Shown here one piece after another: positions 52,160 through 61,938 of a stretch of DNA of 64,000 bases. The position numbers and the translations under genes were made by a program. Source of the DNA: Roseibium marinum (GTDB lineage: Bacteria > Pseudomonadota > Alphaproteobacteria > Rhizobiales > Stappiaceae). Numbering within the stretch: the first letter of the stretch is position 1; every line of letters begins with the position of its first letter. The notes under the pieces are model-generated. The model searched no databases. It was not told the DNA's origin and saw only the letters and a list, made by a program, of their open reading frames with translations. Location of the stretch: assembly GCF_002906165.1 (NCBI RefSeq), contig NZ_PPCN01000005.1:1-64000 (forward strand), written 5' to 3'.

Positions 52160-52403
52160 ACCCCCGTCCTATCAAATCGACGGGGGTTTTTGCGTTCAAA
52201 GGCCATCGGGGAGCAAGTCCTGATTGGGGTTGGCCAGCGGCAGAATTGCAGGCTTTGCGGTATTCTGACTTCAGGTGGCGTTCCTCTTCTCGCGACGCTT
52301 CAAGGGCCGCGAGGGTCGTCGCCAGCCGACCGTGGATCATCAGATCAACGCCCTTTCCTGAGTTTTCAGCGACCACCACCTTCTGGATCTGAATAGATGG
52401 CAT
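52155..52403 (-). pseudogene. Remnant of a serine recombinase C-terminus
   Basis: The frame encodes QIQKVVVAENSGKGVDLMIH then GRLATTLAALEASREEERHL. The pattern IxKVVV...(I/V)DLxIxGxLAxxL is familiar from C-terminal ends of alphaproteobacterial large serine recombinases. Everything upstream (catalytic Ser, recombinase and zinc ribbon domains) is missing: an in-frame stop lies just before the ATG. The last residues read through the terminator into the attachment repeat and are not original. It lies directly outside the right att copy, so it may be a relic of the element's integrase or of an older neighbour. The call rests on pattern memory and is moderate. Confidence 0.5.
52157..52190 (+). terminator. 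Intrinsic terminator next to the attR repeat
   Basis: AAAACCCCCGTC (52157-52168) pairs with GACGGGGGTTTT (52179-52190) in a 12-bp stem with a 10-nt loop, followed by further T. It is structurally like the terminator after the tRNA at 109-142 but different in sequence. It may be the original tRNA terminator left at the far end of the insertion. Confidence 0.85.
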
Positions 52404-52612
52404 GGCTGCCGTCGTTCACATCTCGTGATCCCTGACATCGCCATTGAAACGTCGTGTGTGTAGGGTGGCAACGACTTCATCTATTCATTTTTTCCTGTTT
52501 GCTGCCGATACGCTCGGTTATTTTTGGGCCCATGAGTTTGATTTTTCAGGCGAATGTCTAGCCTTGGCCTCTCTTCCCGAAAATACCATCTGAAAATAAT
52601 TGGCTTGGAATA
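52404..52612. other. Intergenic region before the Gfo/Idh operon
   Basis: No supported gene. The sequence becomes AT-rich towards the promoter at 52613. It is unlike the upstream recombinase remnant in that no open frame continues through it. Confidence 0.45.
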
Positions 52613-52656
52613 TTGACAAATTTGGATCGTTCCAATTAATCTTTGGAACGTTCTAA
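52613..52656 (+). promoter_or_regulatory. Sigma-70 promoter with two LacI-like operators
   Basis: TTGACA (52613-52618) is a perfect -35. Seventeen nt later, TTAATC/TAATCT around 52636-52642 serves as -10. Operator TTGGATCGTTCCAA (52622-52635) fills the spacer, and TTGGAACGTTCTAA (52643-52656) covers the start region. Both are near-palindromes with a central CG, and their centres are 21 bp apart, two helical turns. An identical copy of the second operator is at 61884-61897. CG-centred palindromes of this kind are typical of LacI-family repressors; the repressor gene is not in this window. Confidence 0.75.
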
Positions 52657-52677
52657 TTTCGTTGGTTTGGAGGCCGT

Positions 52678-53679
52678 ATGCGCTGGGGATTGATCGGGGC
52701 AAGTACTATCGCATCCGAGTGGATGATAGACGCCATGCGGTCTGTCGGGGACGGGGAGGTGGCCGCAGTCCTGAGCTCGAGTGCGGAGCGTGCCGGGTCC
52801 TACGCTGACAAACACGATATCGCACGCGGTGTCGCCGATCTGGATGATCTGCTGAGCGATCCCGGCATCGACGCGGTTTATATCTCGACCACCAACGAGA
52901 AGCATTTTCCCCAGGCGATGGCCGCGATTGCTGCCGGCAAGCATGTTTTGTGCGAGAAGCCGCTCGCGATGAACGTCGCGGATGCAATTGCCATGGTTCG
53001 AGCCGCCGAGAGCGCGGGATTGGTCTTTGCCACCAATCACCATCTTCGAAATGCCGGTTCTCACCTTGCGATCAAGCAGGCGATAGAGGATGGCCGTATC
53101 GGCAAGGTCCTTAGTGTTCGGGTGTTTCATGCCGTTTTCCTTCCGCCGCATCTGCAGGGCTGGCGGATCAACAACCCGGGCGCCGGTGGTGGTGTGATCC
53201 CGGACATTGTCGTTCATGACGCCGATACGGTCCGGTTCCATCTCGAGGAGGACCCTCAGGAAGTAGCCGCGATGTCTGCGGCCTCGGGATTGGGCGAAGG
53301 CGTTGAGGACAGCTGCATGTCCGTTTGGAAAATGCCGTCCGGCGCGATGGTTCAGACCCATGAGAGCTTCACGCACAAATACCCGGGCACCGGCTTTGAA
53401 GTGCATGGCACTGAAGGATCGATCGTCGCCCGCAATGTGATGACGCAGAAGCCGGTTGGCGAGATTGAACTCGTTACCGGAGCCGGACGCGAAATACTGC
53501 CATTCAGCGAGCATAATCTCTATGCGCGCGCCGTCGCAATGTTCTGCGATGCGGTCGCTGGCAAGGGCCGCCCATCCGCAAGCGGGGTCGATGGTGTCAA
53601 GTCTCTGGCCGTTGCCGAAGCAGTGGCTGAGGCTGCAAGGTCCGGCTCCCGTGTCTCTGTCGACTACGGAGGCATTTGA
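52678..53679 (+). CDS. Gfo/Idh/MocA-family oxidoreductase
   Basis: A 333-residue NAD(P)-dependent dehydrogenase. The nucleotide-binding WGLIGASTIASEWMIDAM is at the N-terminus, and AGKHVLCEKPLAMN carries the EKP motif with its catalytic Lys. The C-terminal domain includes GGGVIPDIVVHDADTVRF, in the place of the usual G...D.g.H motif. GGAGG lies 5 nt upstream of the ATG. It is first in an operon under two LacI-like operators. A cyclitol or sugar derivative is the likely substrate, but specificity is not visible. Confidence 0.9.
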   Translation: MRWGLIGASTIASEWMIDAMRSVGDGEVAAVLSSSAERAGSYADKHDIARGVADLDDLLSDPGIDAVYISTTNEKHFPQAMAAIAAGKHVLCEKPLAMNVADAIAMVRAAESAGLVFATNHHLRNAGSHLAIKQAIEDGRIGKVLSVRVFHAVFLPPHLQGWRINNPGAGGGVIPDIVVHDADTVRFHLEEDPQEVAAMSAASGLGEGVEDSCMSVWKMPSGAMVQTHESFTHKYPGTGFEVHGTEGSIVARNVMTQKPVGEIELVTGAGREILPFSEHNLYARAVAMFCDAVAGKGRPSASGVDGVKSLAVAEAVAEAARSGSRVSVDYGGI

Positions 53680-53681
53680 AC

Positions 53682-55256
53682 ATGGCGAGCAAGATCGTCA
53701 GCCCCGAAGAGGCCGTCGCCCGCATTCAGGACAATGCGGTGGTAACCATCTCGTCTTCGTCGGCTCTCGGTTGCCCGGACACCGTTCTGGAGGCGCTTGG
53801 CGACCGGTTCGAGAGGGAAGGCCATCCGCGGAACCTGACGACATTGAACCCGATTGCTGCGGGAGACATGTACGGCGTCAAGGGTATTGATCATATTGCC
53901 CGCGATGGCTTGTTGTCGCGCATCATTGCCGGGTCCTACCCCTCCGGTCCGTCGTCGCGGCCGATGCCGGAAATCTGGAAAATGGTCGTTGAGAACCGCG
54001 CCGCGGCCTACAACGTTCCGTCCGGAATTCTGTTCGACATGCACCGCGATGCCGCCGCACGGAAGGCGGGCGTCCTGACCAAGGTCGGTCTGGAAACTTT
54101 CGTCGATCCGGTGCGCGAAGGCTGTGCGATGAACCAGCAGGCGGCGGCTGCCCCTATCGTGTTCCGGCGGGAGTTCTGCGATGAAACCTGGCTGCATTTT
54201 CCCAACATCGTGCCGGATGTCGCCATCATTCGCGCGACCACGGCAGATGAACATGGCAACCTGACCTATGAACACGAAGGGGCGACCCTTGGCGCGCTGG
54301 ATCAGGCAATTGCCACCCGCAATCATCGCGGGCTGGTCATCGCGCAGGTCAAGCGTGTTACCTCGACCGGCTCTCTGCGCCCGCACGATGTGCATGTGCC
54401 CGGACATCTCGTCGATCTGATTGTTGTTGCTCCGCACCAGAAGCAGACCACTGAAACGGATTATGATCCGGCGATTTCCGGTGAGATCATGCGGCCGTGG
54501 AGCAGTTTCTCACTGGCCGCGCACAGCGTCGAGAAGGTTATCGCCCGCAGGGCCGCGATGGAGCTGAAGGATGGCCAGACCGCCAATCTTGGCTTTGGCA
54601 TCTCCGCACTGGTTCCGCGTATCCTGCTGGAAGAGGGGCATGAAAAGAAAGTCACCTGGGCGATCGAGCAGGGCGCCGTCGGCGGCATGCCGCTCACCGG
54701 CTTTGCCTTCGGCTGTGCCTCCAATGCCGATGCCTTCGTCCCGTCTCCGAACCAGTTCACCTATTTCCAGGGTGGCGGTTTCGATATCTCGTTTCTGTCG
54801 TTCATGGAAGTCGATGCCGAAGGCAACGTCAACGTCTCTAAGCTCGGCAAGAAACCCTATCTGACGGCCGGCTGTGGCGGTTTCGTCGATATCACCGCCC
54901 ATGCCCGCAAGATCGTTTTTTCCGGGTTCTTTGAAGCCGGAGCGGAACTCGCGCTGGACGAGAGCGGATTGCGGGTGGTCAGGCCGGGCAAGTTCACCAA
55001 GATGGTCGAAGCCGTCGAGCATGTGACCTTTGCCGGCCAACGCGGACTTCGCACCGGACAGGAGGTTCTCTATGTCACGGAACGATGTGTGATGCGGCTT
55101 ACCGAAAACGGCCTGGTCGCAATGGAAATCATGCCCGGCATTGATCCCCAGAAGGATATTGTCGATGCGTCCGAGGGCCTGGTGGCGATTGCCGCCAATG
55201 CGACCGTAATGCCGCTGTCTCTCTTGCGGCAGGCACCTATGGGGCTGAGCCTGTGA
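53682..55256 (+). CDS. Acyl-CoA transferase, fused alpha-beta (YdiF/propionate CoA-transferase-like)
   Basis: A 524-residue CoA-transferase with both halves on one chain. The catalytic glutamate lies in WAIEQGAVGGMPL. SADEHGNLTYEHE-like and FMEVDAEGNVNVSKLG segments (near residues 190 and 375) match the family. It starts 3 bp after the Gfo/Idh stop and overlaps the enoyl-CoA hydratase gene. It would load CoA onto a short-chain acid made in the pathway. A CoA-transferase inside a sugar-type operon suggests the carbon skeleton is degraded as a CoA ester. Confidence 0.88.
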   Translation: MASKIVSPEEAVARIQDNAVVTISSSSALGCPDTVLEALGDRFEREGHPRNLTTLNPIAAGDMYGVKGIDHIARDGLLSRIIAGSYPSGPSSRPMPEIWKMVVENRAAAYNVPSGILFDMHRDAAARKAGVLTKVGLETFVDPVREGCAMNQQAAAAPIVFRREFCDETWLHFPNIVPDVAIIRATTADEHGNLTYEHEGATLGALDQAIATRNHRGLVIAQVKRVTSTGSLRPHDVHVPGHLVDLIVVAPHQKQTTETDYDPAISGEIMRPWSSFSLAAHSVEKVIARRAAMELKDGQTANLGFGISALVPRILLEEGHEKKVTWAIEQGAVGGMPLTGFAFGCASNADAFVPSPNQFTYFQGGGFDISFLSFMEVDAEGNVNVSKLGKKPYLTAGCGGFVDITAHARKIVFSGFFEAGAELALDESGLRVVRPGKFTKMVEAVEHVTFAGQRGLRTGQEVLYVTERCVMRLTENGLVAMEIMPGIDPQKDIVDASEGLVAIAANATVMPLSLLRQAPMGLSL

Positions 55257-56020
55257 GTGCCGTTCATCTCAAGATCGATGGCCCGGTGGCAACCCTCACT
55301 TTGGACAATCCGTCCAAGTTGAACGCGTTTACCCCTTCCATGCTGGCGGACCTTGAGGCGCATTGCGTCTCGCTGGAACGGGAAGACGCCGTGCTCGGGG
55401 TGCTGCTGATGGCCGAGCCCGCCAAGGCATTCTGCGCAGGAGCTGACATCAAGGCATGGCAGGACATTCCGCCTGCCGAGTTTGCCCGGCACTGGGTGCG
55501 CGACGGACACCGGATTTTCGATCGTCTGGCAAGGCTTTCAAAGCCAACGGCCGCGGCGCTCGGCGCGCATGCATTCGGTGGCGGGCTGGAACTGGCGGCG
55601 GCCTGCGATCTGCGCGTCATGGCACCCAAAGCGACAATTTCGCTGCCGGAAACGCATGTCGGGATCGTGCCGGGCTGGTCCGGAACCCAGCGCCTTGTCC
55701 GGTTGCTGCCGGAGCCGGTGATCAAGGAGATGGCGTTATTCGGACGGCGGATATCCGCGGACCGGGCCTATGGTTTCGGCTTTGCCGCGGAGATATCCGA
55801 TGATCCGGAAGGTGCCGCCCGGGCGATCCTGGACAAGCTGACCGCGACGTCCCCACGGGCAACGGAAGTTGCCAAATACATGATCCATGCGGGAGTAGGT
55901 GAAGACCGCCCGTCGATGATCGAAGCGCTGGCGAGCGGCATGGTTGCCGCCACCGCCGACCGGGCCGAAGGCGTGACCGCTTTCGCCGAAAAGCGCACTC
56001 CCGAATTTCCAGGAAGCTAA
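55253..56020 (+). CDS. Enoyl-CoA hydratase/isomerase family protein
   Basis: A 255-residue crotonase-fold protein. AFCAGADIKAW forms the oxyanion hole, and FGGGLELAAACDLRVMAPKATISLPETHVGIVPGW carries the active-site Glu segment. The start is GTG 55253, overlapping the CoA-transferase stop by 4 bp. It probably hydrates or rearranges the CoA ester formed by the preceding enzyme. Next in the operon is an aldehyde dehydrogenase. Confidence 0.9.
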   Translation: MSAVHLKIDGPVATLTLDNPSKLNAFTPSMLADLEAHCVSLEREDAVLGVLLMAEPAKAFCAGADIKAWQDIPPAEFARHWVRDGHRIFDRLARLSKPTAAALGAHAFGGGLELAAACDLRVMAPKATISLPETHVGIVPGWSGTQRLVRLLPEPVIKEMALFGRRISADRAYGFGFAAEISDDPEGAARAILDKLTATSPRATEVAKYMIHAGVGEDRPSMIEALASGMVAATADRAEGVTAFAEKRTPEFPGS

Positions 56021-56028
56021 GAAGTCTC

Positions 56029-57549
56029 ATGTCGCAATTGACCCTCGTTCACGGCAAGAAATCAAAGACGAACCACGAGACTTTTCGTGGCCGCCACCTG
56101 ATTGACGGGCGCTGGCAGGACAGTGCCGACGGCGCGATATTCGAACGCGGTTCGCCATCCCACAAGACCCTTGTGAGCCTTTCCGCAAGGGGGGGAGAGG
56201 CCGATGCGAATGCTGCCATTGCAGCAGCCAGAAAGGCCTTTGATACGTCCGGCTGGCCGCAGACTTCCGGCAAGCAGCGCTCGGAGCTGCTGTTGCGCGT
56301 TGCGGACCTGATCGCGGCCAATGTGGAGCGCATTGCGCTGCTGGAGACGCTCGAAAGCGGAAAGCCGATCTCCCAGGCCAAGGCCGAGATCGAAGGATCC
56401 GTCGACCTCTGGCGCTATGCGGCGGCTCTGGCCCGCACCGTCCATGGCGACAGTCACAATTCGCTCGGCTCCGACATGCTCGGAGTTGTCCTGAAGGAAC
56501 CGATCGGTGTCGCGGCGATCATCACCCCCTGGAATTTCCCGTTTCTCATTGTCAGCCAGAAGCTTCCATTCGCGCTCGCCGCTGGCTGTACCGCCGTGAT
56601 CAAGCCGTCAGAGCTAACCCCATCGACCACGGTGATTTTAGGCGAGCTATTAATGGAAGCCGGGCTGCCGGCCGGTGTTGCCAATATCGTTCTCGGTTTT
56701 GGCGACCCGGTCGGGAGCCTGATGTCGACGCATGAGGATGTCGATCTTGTGACCTTCACCGGCTCGACTGCCGTCGGAAAGCACATTGTTGCTGCGGCAT
56801 CCGGAACGTTGAAAAAAGTATCGCTCGAGCTGGGCGGCAAGAACCCGCAAGCAATCTTTGCCGATGCGGATCTGGATCAGGCAGCCGATGCGATCGTCTT
56901 CGGGGTCTATTTCAACGCTGGCGAATGCTGCAATTCCGGCAGCCGCATCATCGTCCACGAAGATGTTGCCGGCGCATTGGTCGAGAAGATTGTCGCCCTT
57001 TCAAAAAAGGTCTCCTTCGGTGATCCGCTGCACCCCGATACACAGGTCGGCGCGATCATTTCGGAAGCCCATCGGGGTAAAATCGACAGTTACGTTCAGT
57101 CCGCCAAACGGGCTGGTGCCAAAATCCATTTGGGTGGTGAGGCGCTTGCGATCGATGGCCTGCCGGGGTGCTTCTACGGACCGACGATCGTCTCGAATAT
57201 CGACAGTTCAATGCCGATCGCACGCGATGAGGTCTTTGGGCCGGTTCTGGCAGTGCTGACCTTTAAAACCCTTGATGAAGCAATCAGTCTGGCTAATTCT
57301 GCAAGCTATGGACTTTCCGCCGGGGTCTGGAGCGAGAACGTTCATACCTGTCTTGAGTTCGCCCGCCGGGTGCAGGCCGGAACCGTCTGGACGAACACCT
57401 GGATGGATGGTTTCGCCGAATTGCCTTTTGGCGGGGTGAAGCAAAGCGGTCAGGGCAGGGAGCTCGGCCACTATGGACTGGAGGAATTCCTCGAGGTCAA
57501 GTCTGTCTTGATGAGGATCGGACAGACCCGTCAACCTTGGGTGAAATGA
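56029..57549 (+). CDS. NAD(P)-dependent aldehyde dehydrogenase
   Basis: A 506-residue ALDH. It has [31 protein letters not shown], the general base in LELGGKNP, and the catalytic Cys in [11 protein letters not shown]. It differs from the ALDH at 6847-8361 in the active-site loop and context. It starts 8 bp after the hydratase gene. In the operon it could oxidise a sugar-derived aldehyde to the acid used by the CoA-transferase. Confidence 0.92.
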   Translation: MSQLTLVHGKKSKTNHETFRGRHLIDGRWQDSADGAIFERGSPSHKTLVSLSARGGEADANAAIAAARKAFDTSGWPQTSGKQRSELLLRVADLIAANVERIALLETLESGKPISQAKAEIEGSVDLWRYAAALARTVHGDSHNSLGSDMLGVVLKEPIGVAAIITPWNFPFLIVSQKLPFALAAGCTAVIKPSELTPSTTVILGELLMEAGLPAGVANIVLGFGDPVGSLMSTHEDVDLVTFTGSTAVGKHIVAAASGTLKKVSLELGGKNPQAIFADADLDQAADAIVFGVYFNAGECCNSGSRIIVHEDVAGALVEKIVALSKKVSFGDPLHPDTQVGAIISEAHRGKIDSYVQSAKRAGAKIHLGGEALAIDGLPGCFYGPTIVSNIDSSMPIARDEVFGPVLAVLTFKTLDEAISLANSASYGLSAGVWSENVHTCLEFARRVQAGTVWTNTWMDGFAELPFGGVKQSGQGRELGHYGLEEFLEVKSVLMRIGQTRQPWVK

Positions 57550-57604
57550 CGCTGCAAATTGGGAAGCAGCGCAAGACTTGAACGAGTACTTGGGAGGAAT
57601 GGAA

Positions 57605-58855
57605 ATGCGAAATTTGAAACTCGTTTCACTGGCAGCAGCCGTAAGCTTCATGACCGCTTCGTCGGTCGCGTCCGCAGCGGATGTGGAAGTCCTGCATTGG
57701 TGGACATCCGGCGGTGAAGCTGCCGCGTTGAATGTCCTGAAGCAGGACCTCGAAAGCCAGGGTATCGGTTGGCAGGACATGCCTGTCGCCGGTGGCGGCG
57801 GCACCCAGGCGATGACGGTTCTTCGGGCCCGTGTTACGGCCGGCAACCCGCCAACCGCCGTACAGATGCTTGGGTTTGACATTATCGACTGGGCAAAGGA
57901 AGGCGCTCTCGCCGATCTGAACATTCAGGCGAGCATGGAAGGCTGGGACGACGTTGTTCCCGCCGCGCTTCAAAAGTTCTCCAAATATGACGGCAAGTGG
58001 GTCGCTGCACCTGTGAATGTTCATTCGACCAACTGGGTCTGGGCGAACAAGGCTGTGCTCGATGAGCTGGGTATCGCCGTTCCGACCACATGGGACGAGT
58101 TCGTTGCGGCCCTGGAAAAGGTAAAGGCGTCCGGCAAGGTTGCGATCGCGCATGGCGGTCAGGCCTGGCAGGACGCTACGATCTTCGATGCAGTTGCCAT
58201 GGCGACCGGTGGTCCCGAGTTCTACAGCAAGGCCTTCATCGAACTCGATCCGGAGACCCTTGGGTCGGACACCATGAAGACAACCTTCGACCGGATGGGT
58301 GTGATCCGCTCTTACGTGGATGATAACTTCTCCGGTCGCGACTGGAACCTTGCAACCGCCATGGTCATCAAGGGCGACGCCGCCTTCCAGATGATGGGCG
58401 ATTGGGCCAAGGGTGAATTCCTGAATGCGAACAAGGTCCCGGATGAGGACTTCCTGTGCTTCCGTTTCCCCGGTACGCAGGACCAGGTCACCTTCAATGC
58501 CGACCAGTTCGCCATGTTTGCCCAGGGCTCGGAAGTCAGCAAGGAGCAGGCCGCACTTGCGACCGCTATCCTGTCGCCGTCCTTCCAATCCGCGTTCAAT
58601 GTGGTCAAGGGCTCTGTTCCCGCCCGCACAGATGTGTCGGACGAAGCTTTTGATGCGTGCGGCAAGAAGGGCATGAAGGACCTTGCCGCCGCGGCTGCAA
58701 GTGACAATCTGTTTGGCTCGATGGCCCATGGCCATGCCAACCCGGCCTCGGTCAAGAATGCGATGTATGATGTGATCACCGCGCATTTCAACGGCGAATA
58801 CGATTCCGCCACAGCGGTTGAAGAGCTCGTAAGCTCGGTCGAGATCGCTCAGTAG
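57605..58855 (+). CDS. Sugar-type ABC substrate-binding protein
   Basis: A 416-residue periplasmic protein. The signal peptide is [20 protein letters not shown] with cleavage probably after [23 protein letters not shown] opens the family-1 solute-binding fold seen in UgpB/GltB-type glucose and mannose binders. GGGAGG lies 7 nt upstream of ATG 57605. It heads the importer part of the operon. A perfect hairpin after the gene probably boosts its message relative to the permeases. Confidence 0.92.
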   Translation: MRNLKLVSLAAAVSFMTASSVASAADVEVLHWWTSGGEAAALNVLKQDLESQGIGWQDMPVAGGGGTQAMTVLRARVTAGNPPTAVQMLGFDIIDWAKEGALADLNIQASMEGWDDVVPAALQKFSKYDGKWVAAPVNVHSTNWVWANKAVLDELGIAVPTTWDEFVAALEKVKASGKVAIAHGGQAWQDATIFDAVAMATGGPEFYSKAFIELDPETLGSDTMKTTFDRMGVIRSYVDDNFSGRDWNLATAMVIKGDAAFQMMGDWAKGEFLNANKVPDEDFLCFRFPGTQDQVTFNADQFAMFAQGSEVSKEQAALATAILSPSFQSAFNVVKGSVPARTDVSDEAFDACGKKGMKDLAAAAASDNLFGSMAHGHANPASVKNAMYDVITAHFNGEYDSATAVEELVSSVEIAQ

Positions 58856-58881
58856 CGCACGTCACTTCCTGACTATAACCA

Positions 58882-58907
58882 CGCAAGGGCACCTGTGTGC
58901 CCTTGCG
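58882..58907 (+). other. Intercistronic hairpin after the sugar-binding-protein gene
   Basis: CGCAAGGGCAC and GTGCCCTTGCG form a perfect 11-bp stem with a CTGT loop. No T-run follows, so it fits a 3'-stabiliser with partial termination, the usual arrangement after highly expressed binding-protein genes. The next gene starts 19 bp further on. Confidence 0.75.
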
Positions 58908-58925
58908 CTGGGGAGATCCAATTCA

Positions 58926-59825
58926 ATGGTGCAGTCTGTACCTTCGCGGCAGGGGCCCGGTGACTGGCTTCGCTCGGCATTACCGAAGCTTGTCCTCAGC
59001 CCGAGCCTCGCGCTGGTCGTCATCTTCGTTTACGGCTTCATCTTTTTCACGTTCTACCTGTCCATGACCGACAGCCGAATTCTGCCGAGCTTCGGCTATG
59101 TCGGACTGGAGAACTACGAAAAACTGTTTCGATTGCGGTCATGGAGCATCGCGGTCGACAACCTGTTTGTCTTCGGTGGCCTCTATATTGTGATCTGCTG
59201 CGTGCTGGGACTGGCTCTGGCCATCCTCCTCGACCAGAAAATTCGCGCCGAAGGAGCAATCCGCACGATCTACCTGTATCCGATGGCCTTGAGCTTCATT
59301 GTCACCGGAACGGCCTGGAAGTGGTTTCTCGATCCGGGCATCGGCCTTGAAGCCGTTGTCCAGGGGTGGGGGTGGGAGAGCTTCACATTCGACTGGATCA
59401 AGAACCGTCAAATGGCGATCTATACCATTGTGATTGCGGCAGTCTGGCAGACGTCGGGATTCGTCATGGCCATGTTCCTGGCCGGTCTTCGCGGCATTGA
59501 CAATGAAGTGCTCAAGGCTGCCCAGATCGATGGCGCCTCCAATTGGGCTCTGTACCGCAGAATTGTCATTCCGCAGCTTCGCCCGGCTTTCATGTCCGCC
59601 TTTGTGGTGCTGGCTCACATGGCGATCAAATCCTATGACCTGGTGATTGCCCTGACGAATGGCGGACCGGGCCGCGCCACCGAACTCCCGGCAACCTTCA
59701 TGTATTCCTACACCTTCACACGCAACCAGATGGGCATCGGTGCGGCGTCCGCCACCATCATGTTGATGACCATCGCGGCGATCATCGTGCCTTATCTCTG
59801 GTCTGAACTGCGGGAGAAGAGCTGA
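58926..59825 (+). CDS. Sugar ABC transporter permease, MalF/UgpA type
   Basis: A 299-residue inner-membrane protein with six predicted segments. The EAA loop is GIDNEVLKAAQIDGASNWALYRRIVIPQLRPAF. It ends one base into the start of the partner permease gene (TGATG overlap). Together with 59825-60706 it forms the membrane pore. Confidence 0.93.
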   Translation: MVQSVPSRQGPGDWLRSALPKLVLSPSLALVVIFVYGFIFFTFYLSMTDSRILPSFGYVGLENYEKLFRLRSWSIAVDNLFVFGGLYIVICCVLGLALAILLDQKIRAEGAIRTIYLYPMALSFIVTGTAWKWFLDPGIGLEAVVQGWGWESFTFDWIKNRQMAIYTIVIAAVWQTSGFVMAMFLAGLRGIDNEVLKAAQIDGASNWALYRRIVIPQLRPAFMSAFVVLAHMAIKSYDLVIALTNGGPGRATELPATFMYSYTFTRNQMGIGAASATIMLMTIAAIIVPYLWSELREKS

Positions 59826-60706
59826 TGGCCGGTGGTGCATCCGATACCGTTGTGCGGACCGGAAGAACGTCCCGGTTCGTCATCTACACGATCCTGACCG
59901 TGTTCTGCATTTACTATCTGCTGCCGCTCTATGTGATGGTGGTGAACTCCTTGAAGCCGCTGGATGAAATCCGTGGCGGCGGGATGTTGTCCCTGCCGCA
60001 GGCATGGACTTTGGCACCCTGGTCAAGTGCCTGGTCAACGGCTCAGATCGGCGTGGAAGCAACGGGTCTGCGGCCGTACTTCCTGAATTCGATCCTGATG
60101 GTGGTGCCCGCTGTTGTCATATCCACCTTGCTGGGGGCTCTCAATGGATATGTGCTGACCAAGTGGCGGTTCCGCGGGGATACGATCATCTTTGGACTGA
60201 TGTTGTTCGGGTGCTTCATCCCGTTTCAGATGGTGCTGATCCCGATGGCGCGCATGCTGGGACTGATGGGACTGGCGGGAACGGTGCCTGGACTCGTCTT
60301 TGTGCACCTCGTCTATGGCATCGGTTTCTCGACGCTCTACTTCCGCAACTACTATGCCCAGTTCCCGACTGAACTGGTACGCGCGGCTATGATCGATGGG
60401 GCAGGGTTCTTCAAGATCTTCCAGCGCATCATGCTACCGTCATCCGGCCCGATCGCGGTCGTCTGCATCATCTGGCAGTTCACCAACATCTGGAACGACT
60501 TCCTGTTCGGCGCGAGTTTTGCCGACTTTGACAGTCAGCCGATGACGGTCGCTCTCAACAATCTCGTGTCCTCCTCCACCGGAGTGAAGGAATACAACGT
60601 CCATTTTGCCGGCGCGATCATGGCCGCGCTCCCGACCCTCCTTGTTTACGTCGTCGCCGGACGGTTCTTCGTTCGAGGGTTGATGGCCGGGTCCGTGAAA
60701 GGGTAA
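59825..60706 (+). CDS. Sugar ABC transporter permease, MalG/UgpE type
   Basis: A 293-residue inner-membrane protein with six predicted segments. The EAA loop is FPTELVRAAMIDGAGFFKIFQRIMLPSSGPI. It ends 4 bp before the ATPase gene. It is partner of the MalF-type permease immediately upstream. Confidence 0.93.
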   Translation: MAGGASDTVVRTGRTSRFVIYTILTVFCIYYLLPLYVMVVNSLKPLDEIRGGGMLSLPQAWTLAPWSSAWSTAQIGVEATGLRPYFLNSILMVVPAVVISTLLGALNGYVLTKWRFRGDTIIFGLMLFGCFIPFQMVLIPMARMLGLMGLAGTVPGLVFVHLVYGIGFSTLYFRNYYAQFPTELVRAAMIDGAGFFKIFQRIMLPSSGPIAVVCIIWQFTNIWNDFLFGASFADFDSQPMTVALNNLVSSSTGVKEYNVHFAGAIMAALPTLLVYVVAGRFFVRGLMAGSVKG

Positions 60707-60710
60707 TTTT

Positions 60711-61817
60711 ATGGGTTTTCTCGACATCAAAAAAGCCACCAAGTCCTATGGTGCGATGCAGGTTCTGCATGAAACGAACATCTCGGTGGAAGAGGGGGAG
60801 TTCCTCGTCCTGGTCGGACCGTCCGGCTGTGGCAAGTCCACCTTGCTGAACATGATTGCGGGACTGGAGGAAGTCACCAGCGGCGAAATCGCGATCCGCA
60901 ATCAGCGCATGAACGAAGTGCGTCCGGCGGATCGCAACATTGCGATGGTATTTCAATCCTACGCGCTTTATCCGAACATGAACGTCGCGCAGAACATTGC
61001 CTTCGGTCTGGAAATGCACGGCGTACCCAAGCCCAAGCGCGACGAGGCCGTCCGTGACGTTGCCGAGCTGCTGCAGATCACTCAGCTTCTGACGCGAAAG
61101 CCGGGACAATTGTCCGGCGGTCAGCGTCAGCGGGTCGCAATGGGCCGTGCTCTCGTGCGCGATCCAGACGTTTTCCTGTTCGATGAGCCGTTGTCGAACC
61201 TCGATGCCAAGCTCAGGGTCGACATGCGGACGGAGATCAAGAAGCTTCATCAGAAGCTGGGAACCACGATTGTCTATGTGACCCACGATCAGATCGAGGC
61301 GCTGACCTTGTCGACGCGGATCGCGGTGATGTTTGGCGGTCATGTCCAGCAGCTCGGAACCCCGAAGGAGATCTATGACAATCCGGCGAATATGTTCGTG
61401 GCCGGTTTCATGGGGTCGCCGTCGATGAACCTGTTTCAGGCAAAGATCGCAGTCGCCAACGGTGTTCCGCAGGCGGAATTTTCCCTTGAGAGCGGCCAGA
61501 TCGGCGTGTTGCCAATCGTGGATCCCTCCGTTGCGAGCCATGCAGGCCGATCGGTCATCCTGGGCATTCGCCCGGAAGCTATCACGGACCTGGATGGCGC
61601 GGACCGCAACAGCAAGGCGATCCACACCGTTAAGGCGAATGTTGAAATCACGGAGCCGGCCGGTTCCGATACGTTTGTTGTCAGCGCGTTTGGCGGGACC
61701 GAAATCACGGGCCGGTTTCGAGCCGATGTCGATGTGAAACCGGGAGATGTCTTCCCGTTTGCGGTCAACATGGAAAAAGCAGTTCTGTTCGACCCTGAAA
61801 CCGAGCAGCGGATCTAG
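60711..61817 (+). CDS. Sugar ABC transporter ATP-binding protein, UgpC/MsmK type
   Basis: A 368-residue ATPase. Walker A GPSGCGKST, Q-loop FQSYALYPNMNV, signature LSGGQRQR, Walker B VFLFDEPLSNLDAKLR and switch His in YVTHDQ are all present. A C-terminal TOBE/MalK-like regulatory domain follows from about residue 240. It completes a four-component sugar importer. A hairpin CTAGGGT/ACCCTAG (61814-61831) overlaps its stop codon and may close the first transcription unit. Confidence 0.94.
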   Translation: MGFLDIKKATKSYGAMQVLHETNISVEEGEFLVLVGPSGCGKSTLLNMIAGLEEVTSGEIAIRNQRMNEVRPADRNIAMVFQSYALYPNMNVAQNIAFGLEMHGVPKPKRDEAVRDVAELLQITQLLTRKPGQLSGGQRQRVAMGRALVRDPDVFLFDEPLSNLDAKLRVDMRTEIKKLHQKLGTTIVYVTHDQIEALTLSTRIAVMFGGHVQQLGTPKEIYDNPANMFVAGFMGSPSMNLFQAKIAVANGVPQAEFSLESGQIGVLPIVDPSVASHAGRSVILGIRPEAITDLDGADRNSKAIHTVKANVEITEPAGSDTFVVSAFGGTEITGRFRADVDVKPGDVFPFAVNMEKAVLFDPETEQRI

Positions 61818-61883
61818 GGTTCTGACCCTAGCTGCCTCGTAGTGAAAACGCGGCAATTTGGTCGCTTTTTTTCAGGTTGTTTT

Positions 61884-61897
61884 TTGGAACGTTCTAA
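61884..61897 (+). promoter_or_regulatory. LacI-like operator before the GMC/SDR genes
   Basis: TTGGAACGTTCTAA is identical, base for base, to the operator at 52643-52656 upstream of the Gfo/Idh gene. It lies 42 bp before the GMC oxidoreductase start, so the two transcription units probably share one repressor. No clear -35/-10 pair accompanies it. Confidence 0.7.
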
Positions 61898-61938
61898 GAG
61901 GGCGATATGTACGGGCACAGCGCATTGAAGGATACAAC

